32,168 nucleotides of DNA. Origin: Bacteroidia bacterium. GTDB taxonomy: Bacteria; Bacteroidota; Bacteroidia; UKL13-3. Under the pieces are notes generated by a model that searched no databases, had not been told where the DNA came from, and saw only the letters and a program-made list of their open reading frames with translations. This document shows, one piece after another, positions 14,850 to 22,213 of the stretch. The DNA lies in the NCBI GenBank assembly GCA_014376805.1, contig JACMQU010000071.1, positions 1-32,168 on the forward strand, in the 5' to 3' direction. The first letter of the stretch is position 1. Each line of letters starts with the position of its first letter. The translations under genes and the position numbers were made by a program.

Positions 14850-14889
14850 TGTCCTTTCTTTAAAAAACCAAAATATATACTTTGGTAAT
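14850..14889 (+). promoter_or_regulatory. Late-type phage promoter, copy 3 (portal cluster)
   Basis: TGTCCTTTCT (14850-14859, exact) is followed after 18 bp by TACTTTG (14878-14884), 5 nt before ATG 14890. Between the two boxes it shares TAAAAAACCAAAAT-like sequence with copy 5. Confidence 0.7.
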
Positions 14890-15159
14890 ATGACAGTTTA
14901 TGAGGCGCTTACCGAAATGCGAGAATTATCTGCTAAAGATATTCCGTTTTCATTTTCATTTATGAGTTATAGTCGTGAGCGCCAAACAAGCGGCGGAGTT
15001 GTGGAAGTACGCCAAGGTAAATTGCGAAAGCGTGCAACCGTTGAGCAAAACGCACAAGCCGAAGTTTTGGAGCAATACACAGATTTAGATACACTTACCC
15101 AAAAGAGATTTTATCAGCCTACGCTAATGACTTTTAACGGCATAACATTAAATTTTTAA
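14890..15159 (+). CDS. Small conserved phage protein upstream of portal
   Basis: This 89-residue protein contains FSFSFMSYSRERQTSGGVVE (20-39) and ends FYQPTLMTFNGITLNF. Similar short proteins precede structural genes in Bacteroidetes prophages (from memory). The function is unknown. It lies one base before the portal gene and is the first gene behind late-type promoter copy 3. Confidence 0.6.
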   Translation: MTVYEALTEMRELSAKDIPFSFSFMSYSRERQTSGGVVEVRQGKLRKRATVEQNAQAEVLEQYTDLDTLTQKRFYQPTLMTFNGITLNF

Positions 15160-15160
15160 A

Positions 15161-16519
15161 ATGGATACGGTAAACAAAATCAATAAAAACACTAGGGTTA
15201 TACATACCGATGCTACGGTTTACGCGGTTACGCTGGCCAGTAGCCATCCTGATTTAATGGATACTTTTTACTCAGACAATAAAACAAATTGGGAGTTCTA
15301 CCCCAATGTGGTTGCAGGTAAAAAGATTGTGGCTTATGGTGTAAACAATAATTTGCCACAAATTATTCGCAATATAATGGATGCCAATAATCTTGCGCCT
15401 GGCATTTTAGAGCGTGAAGTAGGATTATTGTACGGCAACGGCCCGCATTTATACGCCAATAAGTTTGATGGTGGCGAAATATTAAGAGAGTACACTTATG
15501 ATGATGCTATTTGGAATTGGCTACTAAGCTGGGATTACCGAAAATTTATACATACCGCCATGGTAGAGTATAAATATTTAAAGGGCTTCTTTTGTAAGCG
15601 ATATTTAAACAGAGCTACAAGATTAGGTCAACCTGCAAAAATTGTAAAACTGAAAGTTATTCCCAATACCGATGCTCGTTTTGCTTGGCCAGAAAGTGGC
15701 AATAGCCTAGAAGATGTTAAAGAAATTTTAGTTGGAGATTTTGAGCATTCGTGTTTAAAAACTGGTGTAACCGCTTATCCGGTTTATCAAAAATACAATC
15801 CTGCTAAATTTCCGGTGAGTATGAGTTACCACAACTCATACAGCTTTGGTAGAAACTTTTACAGTGTGCCCGCTTATTATGGTGCATTATCTTGGTTAGA
15901 TAGGAGCAATGACATTGCTGATATTTTAAAATATTTGACTGAGCAGGGTTTAGCTTCTGCCTTTCATATTCATTCGCCTGCAGGTTACTGGGAACAAAAA
16001 AGGCGAAAATTAGAAGAGGTGCACCAAAGCGAAACCAGTTTAGAAATAGCTAACCGTCTAAATACTTTAAAAGACCTCACATTCGAAAATATTACCAAAG
16101 TTTTAACAGGCAAAAAGAATACCGGTAAGATGTTGGAGACCGTAGATTTCTACGATGACAACAATAATTTATGCGCCTGGAAAATAGAGCCTATCCAAAA
16201 CAGTAATAAAGATTTTATTGAATCTCAAATTAAAATTTCTGATAAAGCAGATAGCGCAACCACCAGCGGAATGCAATTGCACCCATCCCTAAGCAACGTG
16301 ATCATCAACGGTGCGCTAAGCTCTGGCAGTACAATGTTATATGCCCATAAGCTTTATTTATTGAGCGATGTTGCCATACCTGAAGAGGTAATATTTGAGC
16401 CTATAAACGAGGCAATTAAAGTAAACTTTCCGGGCAGTAATTTAAAACTAGGCTTTTACCGTCCTGCTCCGGTTCCCGAGGCGCAAGTACCGCCTAAAGA
16501 CAGAGTTAAAAACAATTAA
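15161..16519 (+). CDS. Putative portal protein
   Basis: This 452-residue protein contains GVNNNLPQIIRNIMDANN (59-76) and ILEREVGLLYGNGPHLYANK (81-100), a pattern I associate with Bacteroidetes phage portals. It also has a central helical region and a proline-rich C-terminal tail (RPAPVPEAQVPPK). Position one gene after the terminase and before connector genes supports the portal role: a dodecameric ring at the capsid vertex through which DNA enters. No biochemical signature residues exist to confirm it. Confidence 0.65.
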   Translation: MDTVNKINKNTRVIHTDATVYAVTLASSHPDLMDTFYSDNKTNWEFYPNVVAGKKIVAYGVNNNLPQIIRNIMDANNLAPGILEREVGLLYGNGPHLYANKFDGGEILREYTYDDAIWNWLLSWDYRKFIHTAMVEYKYLKGFFCKRYLNRATRLGQPAKIVKLKVIPNTDARFAWPESGNSLEDVKEILVGDFEHSCLKTGVTAYPVYQKYNPAKFPVSMSYHNSYSFGRNFYSVPAYYGALSWLDRSNDIADILKYLTEQGLASAFHIHSPAGYWEQKRRKLEEVHQSETSLEIANRLNTLKDLTFENITKVLTGKKNTGKMLETVDFYDDNNNLCAWKIEPIQNSNKDFIESQIKISDKADSATTSGMQLHPSLSNVIINGALSSGSTMLYAHKLYLLSDVAIPEEVIFEPINEAIKVNFPGSNLKLGFYRPAPVPEAQVPPKDRVKNN

Positions 16520-16524
16520 GCTAT

Positions 16525-16638
16525 ATGGACGCCTCAACCTCAATTCCTATTTTAATCATCATTGTACTGCTATTTATTATTGCTGTGGCGATGGAAAAAC
16601 CCGATAACAATAACGACGATTATGAAAATTTTATTTAA
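16525..16638 (+). CDS. Short membrane protein, 37 residues
   Basis: ATG 16525 opens a frame that encodes MDASTS, one strongly hydrophobic segment (IPILIIIVLLFIIAVAM, 7-23) and an acidic Asn/Asp-rich tail (EKPDNNNDDYENFI). It lies 5 nt after the portal gene and its last 17 nt overlap the next gene, a coupled arrangement expected of a translated gene. Tight packing and a clean single-span topology support it; the function is unknown. Confidence 0.55.
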   Translation: MDASTSIPILIIIVLLFIIAVAMEKPDNNNDDYENFI

Positions 16639-17614
16639 TAAAGCCAACAACGGAGCTACAGAGTTAAAGCTGTTAACCGGTAGTTATTATCAGAATAGTA
16701 ATTTTGATAATATAGCTATGGATATTAAGCTAGAAACCGAAGCTTTAATAAAGTTGATAGGTGCCGCCGTTTATTCCCTTGCCGAAAATTATTATCATGA
16801 TGCTACGGGTAGCTATGCAAGTTTGGTTGAGCATATACAACTCGTAGTAGCTTATAAAGCCACTTACAATTTTTATCAAAGCAATATTGTTTCTCATGAG
16901 GACATGGGGCGTAAGATTAAAATTGATAATGCCAACGAAAAAATGGCCTGGGAGTGGATGTACGACAGGGATGATCATGCCAATTTACAAAAGGCTTATC
17001 AGGTTACGGATAGGCTTTTGGCGTTCTTGGATAAATCTGATCTGGAAGCTTGGAAAAATAGCGAGCTGCAAAAAGAAGCCCGTAACTTATTGGTAAACAA
17101 TACCGGAATTTTCAACAGCTTTTACCCAATTGATAATAGCGGACGGTTTTATTATACCGTTCAGCCTTTCATCTCTCAAGTGCAACAAAAGGTAATATTA
17201 CCTGCATTAGGCAAAACCAAGTTTGATGCTTTATTGGCAAATTTTAAGACACTACCTGCTACCACGGCACTAACTTTAGAGCAACAAAACGCACAAGATG
17301 CATACTTACAGTTGTTAGGTTTAGTGCAGGAAGCAATTGTATTGCTTACCATGGTGAAAGCTGTCAGCAGATTATCGCTAAAAGTATTGCCTGACGGTGT
17401 AGTGCAACAATTTAAGAGCATGATTGCCAGCAGAAACGCCTCGCAACCTGCATTAGATGCTACACTGAAAATATTCTTGGAAAGGTTAAGCCGCGAGGCT
17501 GATATAGCCATAAATGAGGTTAAAAAACATATTGCTATTCCGCCAGTTGTAGTAAATGATATTGTAGATTTATTGCCCACTAACTTATTAACTACCAAAA
17601 TTTTCAGAACCTGA
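16622..17614 (+). CDS. Putative head-tail connector or adaptor protein
   Basis: This 330-residue protein starts MKILFNKANNGATELKLLTG at ATG 16622. The open frame extends to 16562, but that would overlap the short membrane gene in another frame, so it is rejected. The central region is helical, with Asn/Gln-rich segments, and the C-terminus contains EVKKHIAIPPVVVNDIVDLL. The family is not recognised with certainty (it resembles DUF6712-type phage proteins from memory). It lies between portal and tail-completion genes and overlaps the next gene by one base (TGATG), so a connector role is inferred from order. Confidence 0.5.
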   Translation: MKILFNKANNGATELKLLTGSYYQNSNFDNIAMDIKLETEALIKLIGAAVYSLAENYYHDATGSYASLVEHIQLVVAYKATYNFYQSNIVSHEDMGRKIKIDNANEKMAWEWMYDRDDHANLQKAYQVTDRLLAFLDKSDLEAWKNSELQKEARNLLVNNTGIFNSFYPIDNSGRFYYTVQPFISQVQQKVILPALGKTKFDALLANFKTLPATTALTLEQQNAQDAYLQLLGLVQEAIVLLTMVKAVSRLSLKVLPDGVVQQFKSMIASRNASQPALDATLKIFLERLSREADIAINEVKKHIAIPPVVVNDIVDLLPTNLLTTKIFRT

Positions 17615-18552
17615 TGCATACGCTAGAAATTGTAGAAAAAGGCATAATGGTGCAATTGCCAGAAAGTTGGGACGAAATGAGCCATAAGCAGGCGCATTAC
17701 TGTTTAAAACAGGCAAATTTGCTTTTAGAGCGTGAAATTAGCGAAACCACGTTTTTAATTAGGTGTTTTTACCATTTGGCAAACATCAAAAGAGATTTTA
17801 TCAGTGTTATTTGGGAACGGATTATACCTGAAGATAAGGTTTTAACTAAAAATGCGAATGCTTTTTTACTGGCAGAAAAGCTATTGGCTTTTATGTTTAA
17901 AGAAACCTTGGACGAAAGCGGCCAAATTTTGTCTAGGGAGTTTTGTTATGAAACGGTAATTAACCAGTTTAGCACTTTTAAAGTAGGCGGTAAAGTATTT
18001 ACCGGACCACAAGATTTATTGGCCGATATATCTTTTGCGGAATTTAGAACAGCTTTGGAAGAGTTAACCAAGTTTTTAGAAACAAGAGACCAGGCGCAAC
18101 TGCGCAGGTTGCTTGCCGTATTATATCGGCCACAGCTAAAAAATTTAAAGCACCTAAAAAAACGTACCGACTATAATGGCAAAACAAAAGTTTTGTTTAA
18201 CGCCAATAGGGTAGAAGCAGACAGTAAATTGTTAGCTTGGTTGCCTGTTTGGCAACTGAATGGTATGTTGTTGCATTTTACGTATTGCGTTCATTACATC
18301 AAAGAAAATGATATAGAGCTTGAAGGTAGGGTGCTTAATTTTTCGCCTTTGTTTCCGAAACCTAAAGCTACCGATGTAAACGCAAAACCCAAACCTAGCA
18401 CGGGTTGGGCAGGTGTATTATTTGGCATAGCCGAAAAGGGTGTATTTGGCAATGCAGAGCACACAGACCAAACCAATTTGTTTGATATATTAATTTTCCT
18501 GTTCGAAAATTATTTACAAAATAAGGAAATAGAAAAAAGACAAGCATCATGA
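17614..18552 (+). CDS. Hypothetical virion-associated protein
   Basis: This 312-residue, largely helical protein starts MHTLEIVEKGIMVQLPESWD, with an SWDEMSHKQAHYC motif near the N-terminus and TNLFDILIFLFENYLQNKEI at the C-terminus. I have seen comparable PxSWDELT-type starts in Bacteroidetes phage connector regions, without a known function. A tail assembly or adaptor role is possible. It is coupled by overlap to both neighbours (one base upstream, 4 nt downstream). Confidence 0.5.
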   Translation: MHTLEIVEKGIMVQLPESWDEMSHKQAHYCLKQANLLLEREISETTFLIRCFYHLANIKRDFISVIWERIIPEDKVLTKNANAFLLAEKLLAFMFKETLDESGQILSREFCYETVINQFSTFKVGGKVFTGPQDLLADISFAEFRTALEELTKFLETRDQAQLRRLLAVLYRPQLKNLKHLKKRTDYNGKTKVLFNANRVEADSKLLAWLPVWQLNGMLLHFTYCVHYIKENDIELEGRVLNFSPLFPKPKATDVNAKPKPSTGWAGVLFGIAEKGVFGNAEHTDQTNLFDILIFLFENYLQNKEIEKRQAS

Positions 18553-18974
18553 TAAGTGTAACTAACTTTAAACTTGCCGTTGAAATTATAAAAGCAGATA
18601 TTCCGCTTATTGGAAGCGCGGTTATTGTTGCCCACGAGCAGCATTTGGTTAATAAGCTACGCGATAAAGCTGGTGTAGTTTTGGGTGCAATGTACCCAAA
18701 CTTAGAGCGTACCGGACAGGCAGATGCTACAATAGATACCAATGTTACTTGGTTTTTTATACTGGAAAAGATGATCACCGGTGCAACCGATGCACAGGAA
18801 GAGGCGCAATACCAGAAACTGCAAACTATTGCTTTAGCCGTTTTAAGTATTGTTAATGAAGAATCCGGAGCATGCTCTATATTCTTTAAAAGACAAGAGC
18901 CAACTTGTAGTATGGTGCCAGAATTTAACGAGTTTGGAGGCTTTAACGGCTGGAGTTTTAGTATATCGTTTTAA
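18549..18974 (+). CDS. Putative tail completion or tail terminator protein
   Basis: The 141-residue protein ends FNEFGGFNGWSFSISF, a hydrophobic beta-type ending seen in phage tail-terminator-like proteins (from memory). The N-terminal half is helical (FKLAVEIIKADIPLIG). It overlaps the previous gene by 4 nt and is the last plus-strand gene before a mixed-orientation island. In related gene orders the tape-measure cluster would come next. Confidence 0.5.
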   Translation: MISVTNFKLAVEIIKADIPLIGSAVIVAHEQHLVNKLRDKAGVVLGAMYPNLERTGQADATIDTNVTWFFILEKMITGATDAQEEAQYQKLQTIALAVLSIVNEESGACSIFFKRQEPTCSMVPEFNEFGGFNGWSFSISF

Positions 18975-19052
18975 TTATTGAGATTTTAGTTTATTTGTGC
19001 TTGGCGGTGGTGTAGAAACTGGCACAGTTGGCCTCTCTATAGGATCTACCAT
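18975..19052 (-). CDS. Short proline-rich peptide, 25 residues (minus strand)
   Basis: ATG at 19052 lies one base after the stop of the 71-residue minus-strand gene (TAAGATG on the minus strand), so translation could be coupled. The peptide MVDPIERPTVPVSTPPPSTN then KLKSQ is proline/threonine-rich. It could be real or a fragment; it is convergent with the tail completion gene and ends right at its stop. Confidence 0.3.
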   Translation of the reverse strand: MVDPIERPTVPVSTPPPSTNKLKSQ

Positions 19053-19053
19053 C

Positions 19054-19269
19054 TTAATTTAATGGTGGCGTTAAATTATCTTGCCAAGCTTCTAAAACTT
19101 CTGGAACGGTACTATCTGTATAGTTTACTACAGAACCCTTTTCGTTGTAGGCCAATACGGTTATGGCAGCTTTGCCATTACTTTCAAAAACACTGCAGAT
19201 ATGCGCTTTGTTGATATATATCTCTCTTCCGTTATATTTTACGGCAATGAAATTTACTAATGAACTCAT
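19054..19269 (-). CDS. Small beta-rich protein, FlbD-like pattern
   Basis: This 71-residue protein reads VNFIAVKYNGREIYINKAHI, then a variable strand and SVVNYTDSTVPEVLEAWQ. The pattern (NG-x-x-IYIN-x-x-x-I, strands, then a TVPEV helix) recalls small FlbD-like domains that are common as uncharacterised proteins in bacteria and mobile elements. A TAAATTTG box (19274-19281, minus strand) lies 4 nt before the ATG, and a TTTACA palindrome lies further upstream. It opens the accessory island and is transcribed against the phage genes. Confidence 0.6.
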   Translation of the reverse strand: MSSLVNFIAVKYNGREIYINKAHICSVFESNGKAAITVLAYNEKGSVVNYTDSTVPEVLEAWQDNLTPPLN

Positions 19270-19302
19270 ATACCAAATTTATCTGCTATTTCGCAAACCT
19301 CT

Positions 19303-19318
19303 ATTTACAATTGTAAAT
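19303..19318. promoter_or_regulatory. 16-bp palindromic operator-like site, copy 1
   Basis: ATTTACAATTGTAAAT is a perfect palindrome 33 nt upstream of the minus-strand start at 19269. Its TTTACA..TGTAAA core recurs at 19929-19942, suggesting one regulator for both ends of the island. Confidence 0.45.
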
Positions 19319-19328
19319 ATCTGATTTA

Positions 19329-19368
19329 CAAAAAAAATGCCACTTACTACTAAGTAGCAAGCGGCATT
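19329..19368 (-). terminator. Minus-strand intrinsic terminator
   Basis: On the minus strand AATGCC pairs with GGCATT (19336-19341 and 19363-19368) with inner CTT/AAG and CTACT/AGTAG pairs, then a run of T. It follows the stop of the minus-strand gene ending at 19411. Confidence 0.7.
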
Positions 19369-19410
19369 ACAATTAACGACCCGTTGTAAAAGTACGTTTT
19401 TTGTTTAGAA

Positions 19411-19752
19411 TTACATAGAATGATGTTCTGATGTTTCCCTCAACCTGATTACCTCGGCAAGGTTGCAATCGTTCAGGAAATCGGGGATGTGGCTCAGTTG
19501 AGCCTTTTCCTCGTCAGTTAAAAAGTCATAGCTTTCTCCGTAATACCAAAAGTAAATTTTCAGGAAAATGGATAACATAACCTCGGAGTTGGTCATGTTC
19601 TTAAAGTTGCAGAAAGCCTTTAGGGTTTCTTCTGTTACGGTACTGTGCTGGCTGCTCACTACGGTGTAGTGGTTTTGTTGGTACTCGTCTGTTTGTTGAA
19701 AGTAAACGCCAGGCTCTAGCGGTTCTTTTTCGTTTTTGTTGATTGATCCCAT
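19411..19752 (-). CDS. Hypothetical protein (minus strand)
   Basis: This 113-residue acidic protein starts MGSINKNEKEPLEPGVYFQQ, is Gln/Tyr-rich in the N-terminal third and helical later (EVMLSIFLKIYFWYYG), with a histidine-containing end (TSEHHSM). The family is not recognised. The frame is open to 19791, but the extra residues fall within a long inverted repeat that looks like leader RNA, so I take ATG 19752. It has its own terminator at 19329-19368 and possibly a structured 5' leader. Confidence 0.55.
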   Translation of the reverse strand: MGSINKNEKEPLEPGVYFQQTDEYQQNHYTVVSSQHSTVTEETLKAFCNFKNMTNSEVMLSIFLKIYFWYYGESYDFLTDEEKAQLSHIPDFLNDCNLAEVIRLRETSEHHSM

Positions 19753-19762
19753 AATGTTATAT

Positions 19763-19884
19763 ATACAAACACGCCTAGGCGCTGCGAACAACCATCGGAA
19801 TACGAAGTAGTGCAGGGCATCATCCTGCTCACCTAGACGTGTTTGTATTTTTTAAGAAATTTAACATTGGATTTTCATCCAATG
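19763..19884 (-). ncRNA. Candidate structured leader RNA
   Basis: Two elements lie just upstream of the minus-strand gene starting at 19752. CATTGGAT and ATCCAATG (19865-19884) form an 8-bp hairpin which, read on the minus strand, closes a GAAA tetraloop. A 19-bp stem (19763-19781 with 19830-19848) encloses a 48-nt loop that contains GCAGG..CCTGC. On the minus strand the two imperfect positions of the long stem become G-U pairs, favouring minus-strand RNA. The distance to the start codon is about 10 nt. It could be a cis-regulatory leader or a separate RNA; only the pairing is seen. Confidence 0.4.
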
Positions 19885-19928
19885 ATTGTTCGCATTACAA
19901 ATGTGGGATATAAGTTGTAAATATTTTG

Positions 19929-19942
19929 TTTACAAGTGTAAA
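19929..19942. promoter_or_regulatory. Palindromic operator-like site, copy 2
   Basis: TTTACAAGTGTAAA differs by one central base from the core of the site at 19303-19318. It lies between the divergent minus-strand gene (start 19752) and the exonuclease gene, so it could control both. Confidence 0.4.
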
Positions 19943-20031
19943 AATCGCCTTTCGTTTTATTTTTGGCAATACTATTATTCTAGTATTATATTATGTTTGG
20001 GCTGAAAAGGAATTACTTAAAAGGAAAAAAT

Positions 20032-20964
20032 ATGGGTGATGATTTCGACTCTGATAAATATAAATTTGATTTTATTGCCATTGATTTTGAAACTGCAAAT
20101 GGATCTAGGCTTTCTGCCTGTGCAATCGGTTTGGTGTTTATTAAAAAGGATAAAATAGTAGATAGTAAAAAGTTTTTAATAAAACCACCGATTAATGAAG
20201 CGTTCGATTATTTTGCCATTTCACTTCATGGTGTTCGTAATTCACATGTTCAAAATAGTTTAAATTTTAAAGAACTCTGGGATTCAGAATTATCTAAGTA
20301 TTTCAATACCAATTTAATTGTTTACCATAATGCAAGTATGGATTTAAGTGTATTGAAAAATGCAGTTAAATATTATGAGATAACAAATTTCAACATCAGA
20401 CATATTGATACTGCTATTCTTGCCAAGAATTGTATTCAAATAAAAAAGTTAAGTGATATAACAACAAATTTAGGTATCAAATTTAAAAATAATCACAATC
20501 CAGTCGAAGATGCGGAAGTTTGCGCAATGGTTTATCTGGAGTTAGTTAATAAGTACCCAAACAATAAAGTTCTACCAGAAAATTTAACTAGTAATGATAT
20601 AATTAATCCACCGCCAAAGAAACCTTCCATATTTAAGCCAACAAAGGAAGAATTAATTAACTGCGAAGCCATTATAGCTAAATACCTAATTGACAAATCA
20701 GACATTGAATTGTTAGTTATAGAAAATAATAATTTTTTAGTTACTGGTGTTTTAGAAACAGATAGAAATTTGATTGAAGAATTTATTCAATCGAATGGAG
20801 GTAAATTATTAGGTGTAAGTCCTAATCTAAATTATGTATTCGTAGGGGAAGATTACGGTCATAAAAAGATAGAAAAAATCGAAAAATTAAACATCGATAG
20901 AAGTTGTAATATCAAGTTTTTAAAAGATAAAGAATATTACTATTTAGCAACTTGGTATAGTTGA
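20032..20964 (+). CDS. DnaQ-like DEDDh 3'-5' exonuclease with C-terminal BRCT domain
   Basis: The 310-residue protein has the exonuclease core AIDFET (D18, E20), YHNASMDLSVL (D104) and NHNPVEDAEV (H155, D160), the DEDDh active-site set. A proline-rich linker (PPPKKPSIFKP, about 200-210) leads to a BRCT-like domain (about 235-310: FLVTGVL, IEEFIQSNGGKLLG, YVFVGEDYGHKKIEK). Such fusions resemble bacterial DNA polymerase III epsilon-like proteins used in repair or defence rather than replication. ATG 20032 follows AAAAGGAAAAAAT; ATG 19993 is an in-frame alternative. It sits in the accessory island with divergent regulation, so it looks like cargo rather than a virion gene. Confidence 0.75.
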   Translation: MGDDFDSDKYKFDFIAIDFETANGSRLSACAIGLVFIKKDKIVDSKKFLIKPPINEAFDYFAISLHGVRNSHVQNSLNFKELWDSELSKYFNTNLIVYHNASMDLSVLKNAVKYYEITNFNIRHIDTAILAKNCIQIKKLSDITTNLGIKFKNNHNPVEDAEVCAMVYLELVNKYPNNKVLPENLTSNDIINPPPKKPSIFKPTKEELINCEAIIAKYLIDKSDIELLVIENNNFLVTGVLETDRNLIEEFIQSNGGKLLGVSPNLNYVFVGEDYGHKKIEKIEKLNIDRSCNIKFLKDKEYYYLATWYS

Positions 20965-20979
20965 TAATATATTTACAAA

Positions 20980-21507
20980 ATGAAAAAACTTATTATTTTA
21001 ATTGGATTATTTGTAGCCAGTACACAATCATTTGCGCAATGTAAATTTGCATTAGATTCTGTAGATACTTTTACCGGTAAAAAGAACGACAAAGCAATGT
21101 TAGTATATTTAACTGGCGGTGTATTATCTGGAGGCGAGATGCTTACAATTACCAAAACCGATAGTGTAAATTATTTAGGCTATGTGAGCTTAGCTTTTGT
21201 TTCTTCATGGTCTTCGAAACCATTTGATTACTCACAATCTAGCATTATGCTAAAGTTTTTAGATAATAGCATTTTAAATTTACCTAATATACAAGCCAAT
21301 GATGTCTCTACCCAAACGGGAGATAGGGGAATGTCAATGATGGGCGTAAATTGTAAACTTAGTAATGAGCAATTATTGTTTTTAAGTAAAAACCCTATTA
21401 TTAAAGCAAGAGTTGTATATAATCAAAAAACGCTATTAGGCTTAGATTTAAAAATTACTGAAAAGGCCAAGCGGAAAATACAAGAAGCAGCAAATTGTTT
21501 ACTGTAA
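20980..21507 (+). CDS. Secreted hypothetical protein
   Basis: The 175-residue protein has a typical signal peptide (MKKLIILIGLFVASTQSFAQ) with a likely cleavage after SFA. The lipobox is imperfect (FAQC), so signal peptidase I is more likely than a lipoprotein. The mature part contains two or three cysteines and a KITEKAKRKIQEAANCLL tail. The family is not recognised. It starts 15 nt after the exonuclease gene and is probably cotranscribed with it. A periplasmic or surface protein expressed from a phage island suggests lysogenic conversion, which is inference. Confidence 0.6.
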   Translation: MKKLIILIGLFVASTQSFAQCKFALDSVDTFTGKKNDKAMLVYLTGGVLSGGEMLTITKTDSVNYLGYVSLAFVSSWSSKPFDYSQSSIMLKFLDNSILNLPNIQANDVSTQTGDRGMSMMGVNCKLSNEQLLFLSKNPIIKARVVYNQKTLLGLDLKITEKAKRKIQEAANCLL

Positions 21508-21784
21508 AGAGTTCTCTATCTGCAATGTTTTATTTCAAAACATTTAGCAGCATTAAATAAACCCGATAGAAATAAAAACAAGGGTAAGCACTAAATTAAA
21601 AAAGTGGTTATTGTGTTTTTATTGGCATTCCGCTTAAGCACGCCCAGCAAGGTTTAAAACCTTGCTGGCAAATTATTTTAAATTTCGTTTTAAAATTAAA
21701 CGCTGTTTTCTTTCAGATTAAAGGCTATTTCTCAAAGAAAAGAGGTAAGAAAACTAAGCCTTGCGCATCAAAACAATTATTAAA
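21508..21784. other. Intergenic region between convergent genes
   Basis: This 277-bp gap separates the secreted-protein gene from the convergent coiled-coil gene. Apart from the hairpin at 21644-21668 I see no gene or clear signal in it. Confidence 0.6.
21644..21668. terminator. Hairpin between convergent genes
   Basis: CCAGCAAGGTTT and AAACCTTGCTGG pair perfectly over 12 bp around one base. It lies between the ends of the plus-strand secreted-protein gene and the minus-strand coiled-coil gene and may terminate both; T-runs are weak on either side. Confidence 0.5.
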
Positions 21785-22213
21785 TTAAGCTTCTATTAAC
21801 GTTTTGTAAACCTGTAAACGGTCTGCAATTTTTAGCATTATAAAACTAATAACATCTTTAATAATTACGGGATTGGTAATTTTTGCAATGCTGTCATCCT
21901 TGTAATTACTTTGTTTTTTATAAATCTCAATGTGGTATTCCTGGCTACTAAAATTATTTTCGTCATTCTCTTTTTTCAAATCTTCCGCCAGTTCCTCAAT
22001 TTGTTTTTGATAGGCTTCCAGCTTCGCATGGCGGTTAATTAAACTTTGTTTTTGAGAGTAAAACAAAGTTTTTTCTTCAAAGCTTTTAGGCAAGGTCTCT
22101 AATTTGGATTTTAAACTTTCTACCTCTTTCAAAAGTTCTAAAGTGGTTTTTTCCTGTGTTTCTGCGCTCGGCACTTTTACCATTGTGGCAGGCGTTTTTG
22201 TTTGTGTATTCAT
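21785..22213 (-). CDS. Coiled-coil hypothetical protein (minus strand)
   Basis: This 142-residue, highly charged protein has a Thr-rich N-terminus (MNTQTKTPATMVKVPSAETQ), then a long heptad-rich region (about 25-85: LLKEVESLKSKLETL ... KQIEELAEDLKKEN) and a hydrophobic C-terminal helix region (VIIKDVISFIMLKIADRLQ). No named family is recognised. It stands alone and convergent to the secreted-protein gene, in the right half of the accessory island. A DNA-binding or scaffold role cannot be told from the sequence. Confidence 0.55.
   Translation of the reverse strand: MNTQTKTPATMVKVPSAETQEKTTLELLKEVESLKSKLETLPKSFEEKTLFYSQKQSLINRHAKLEAYQKQIEELAEDLKKENDENNFSSQEYHIEIYKKQSNYKDDSIAKITNPVIIKDVISFIMLKIADRLQVYKTLIEA

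Noticed and set aside
16562-16621. Extended start for the connector gene
   Set aside because: The extension lies over the short membrane gene at 16525-16638 in another frame.
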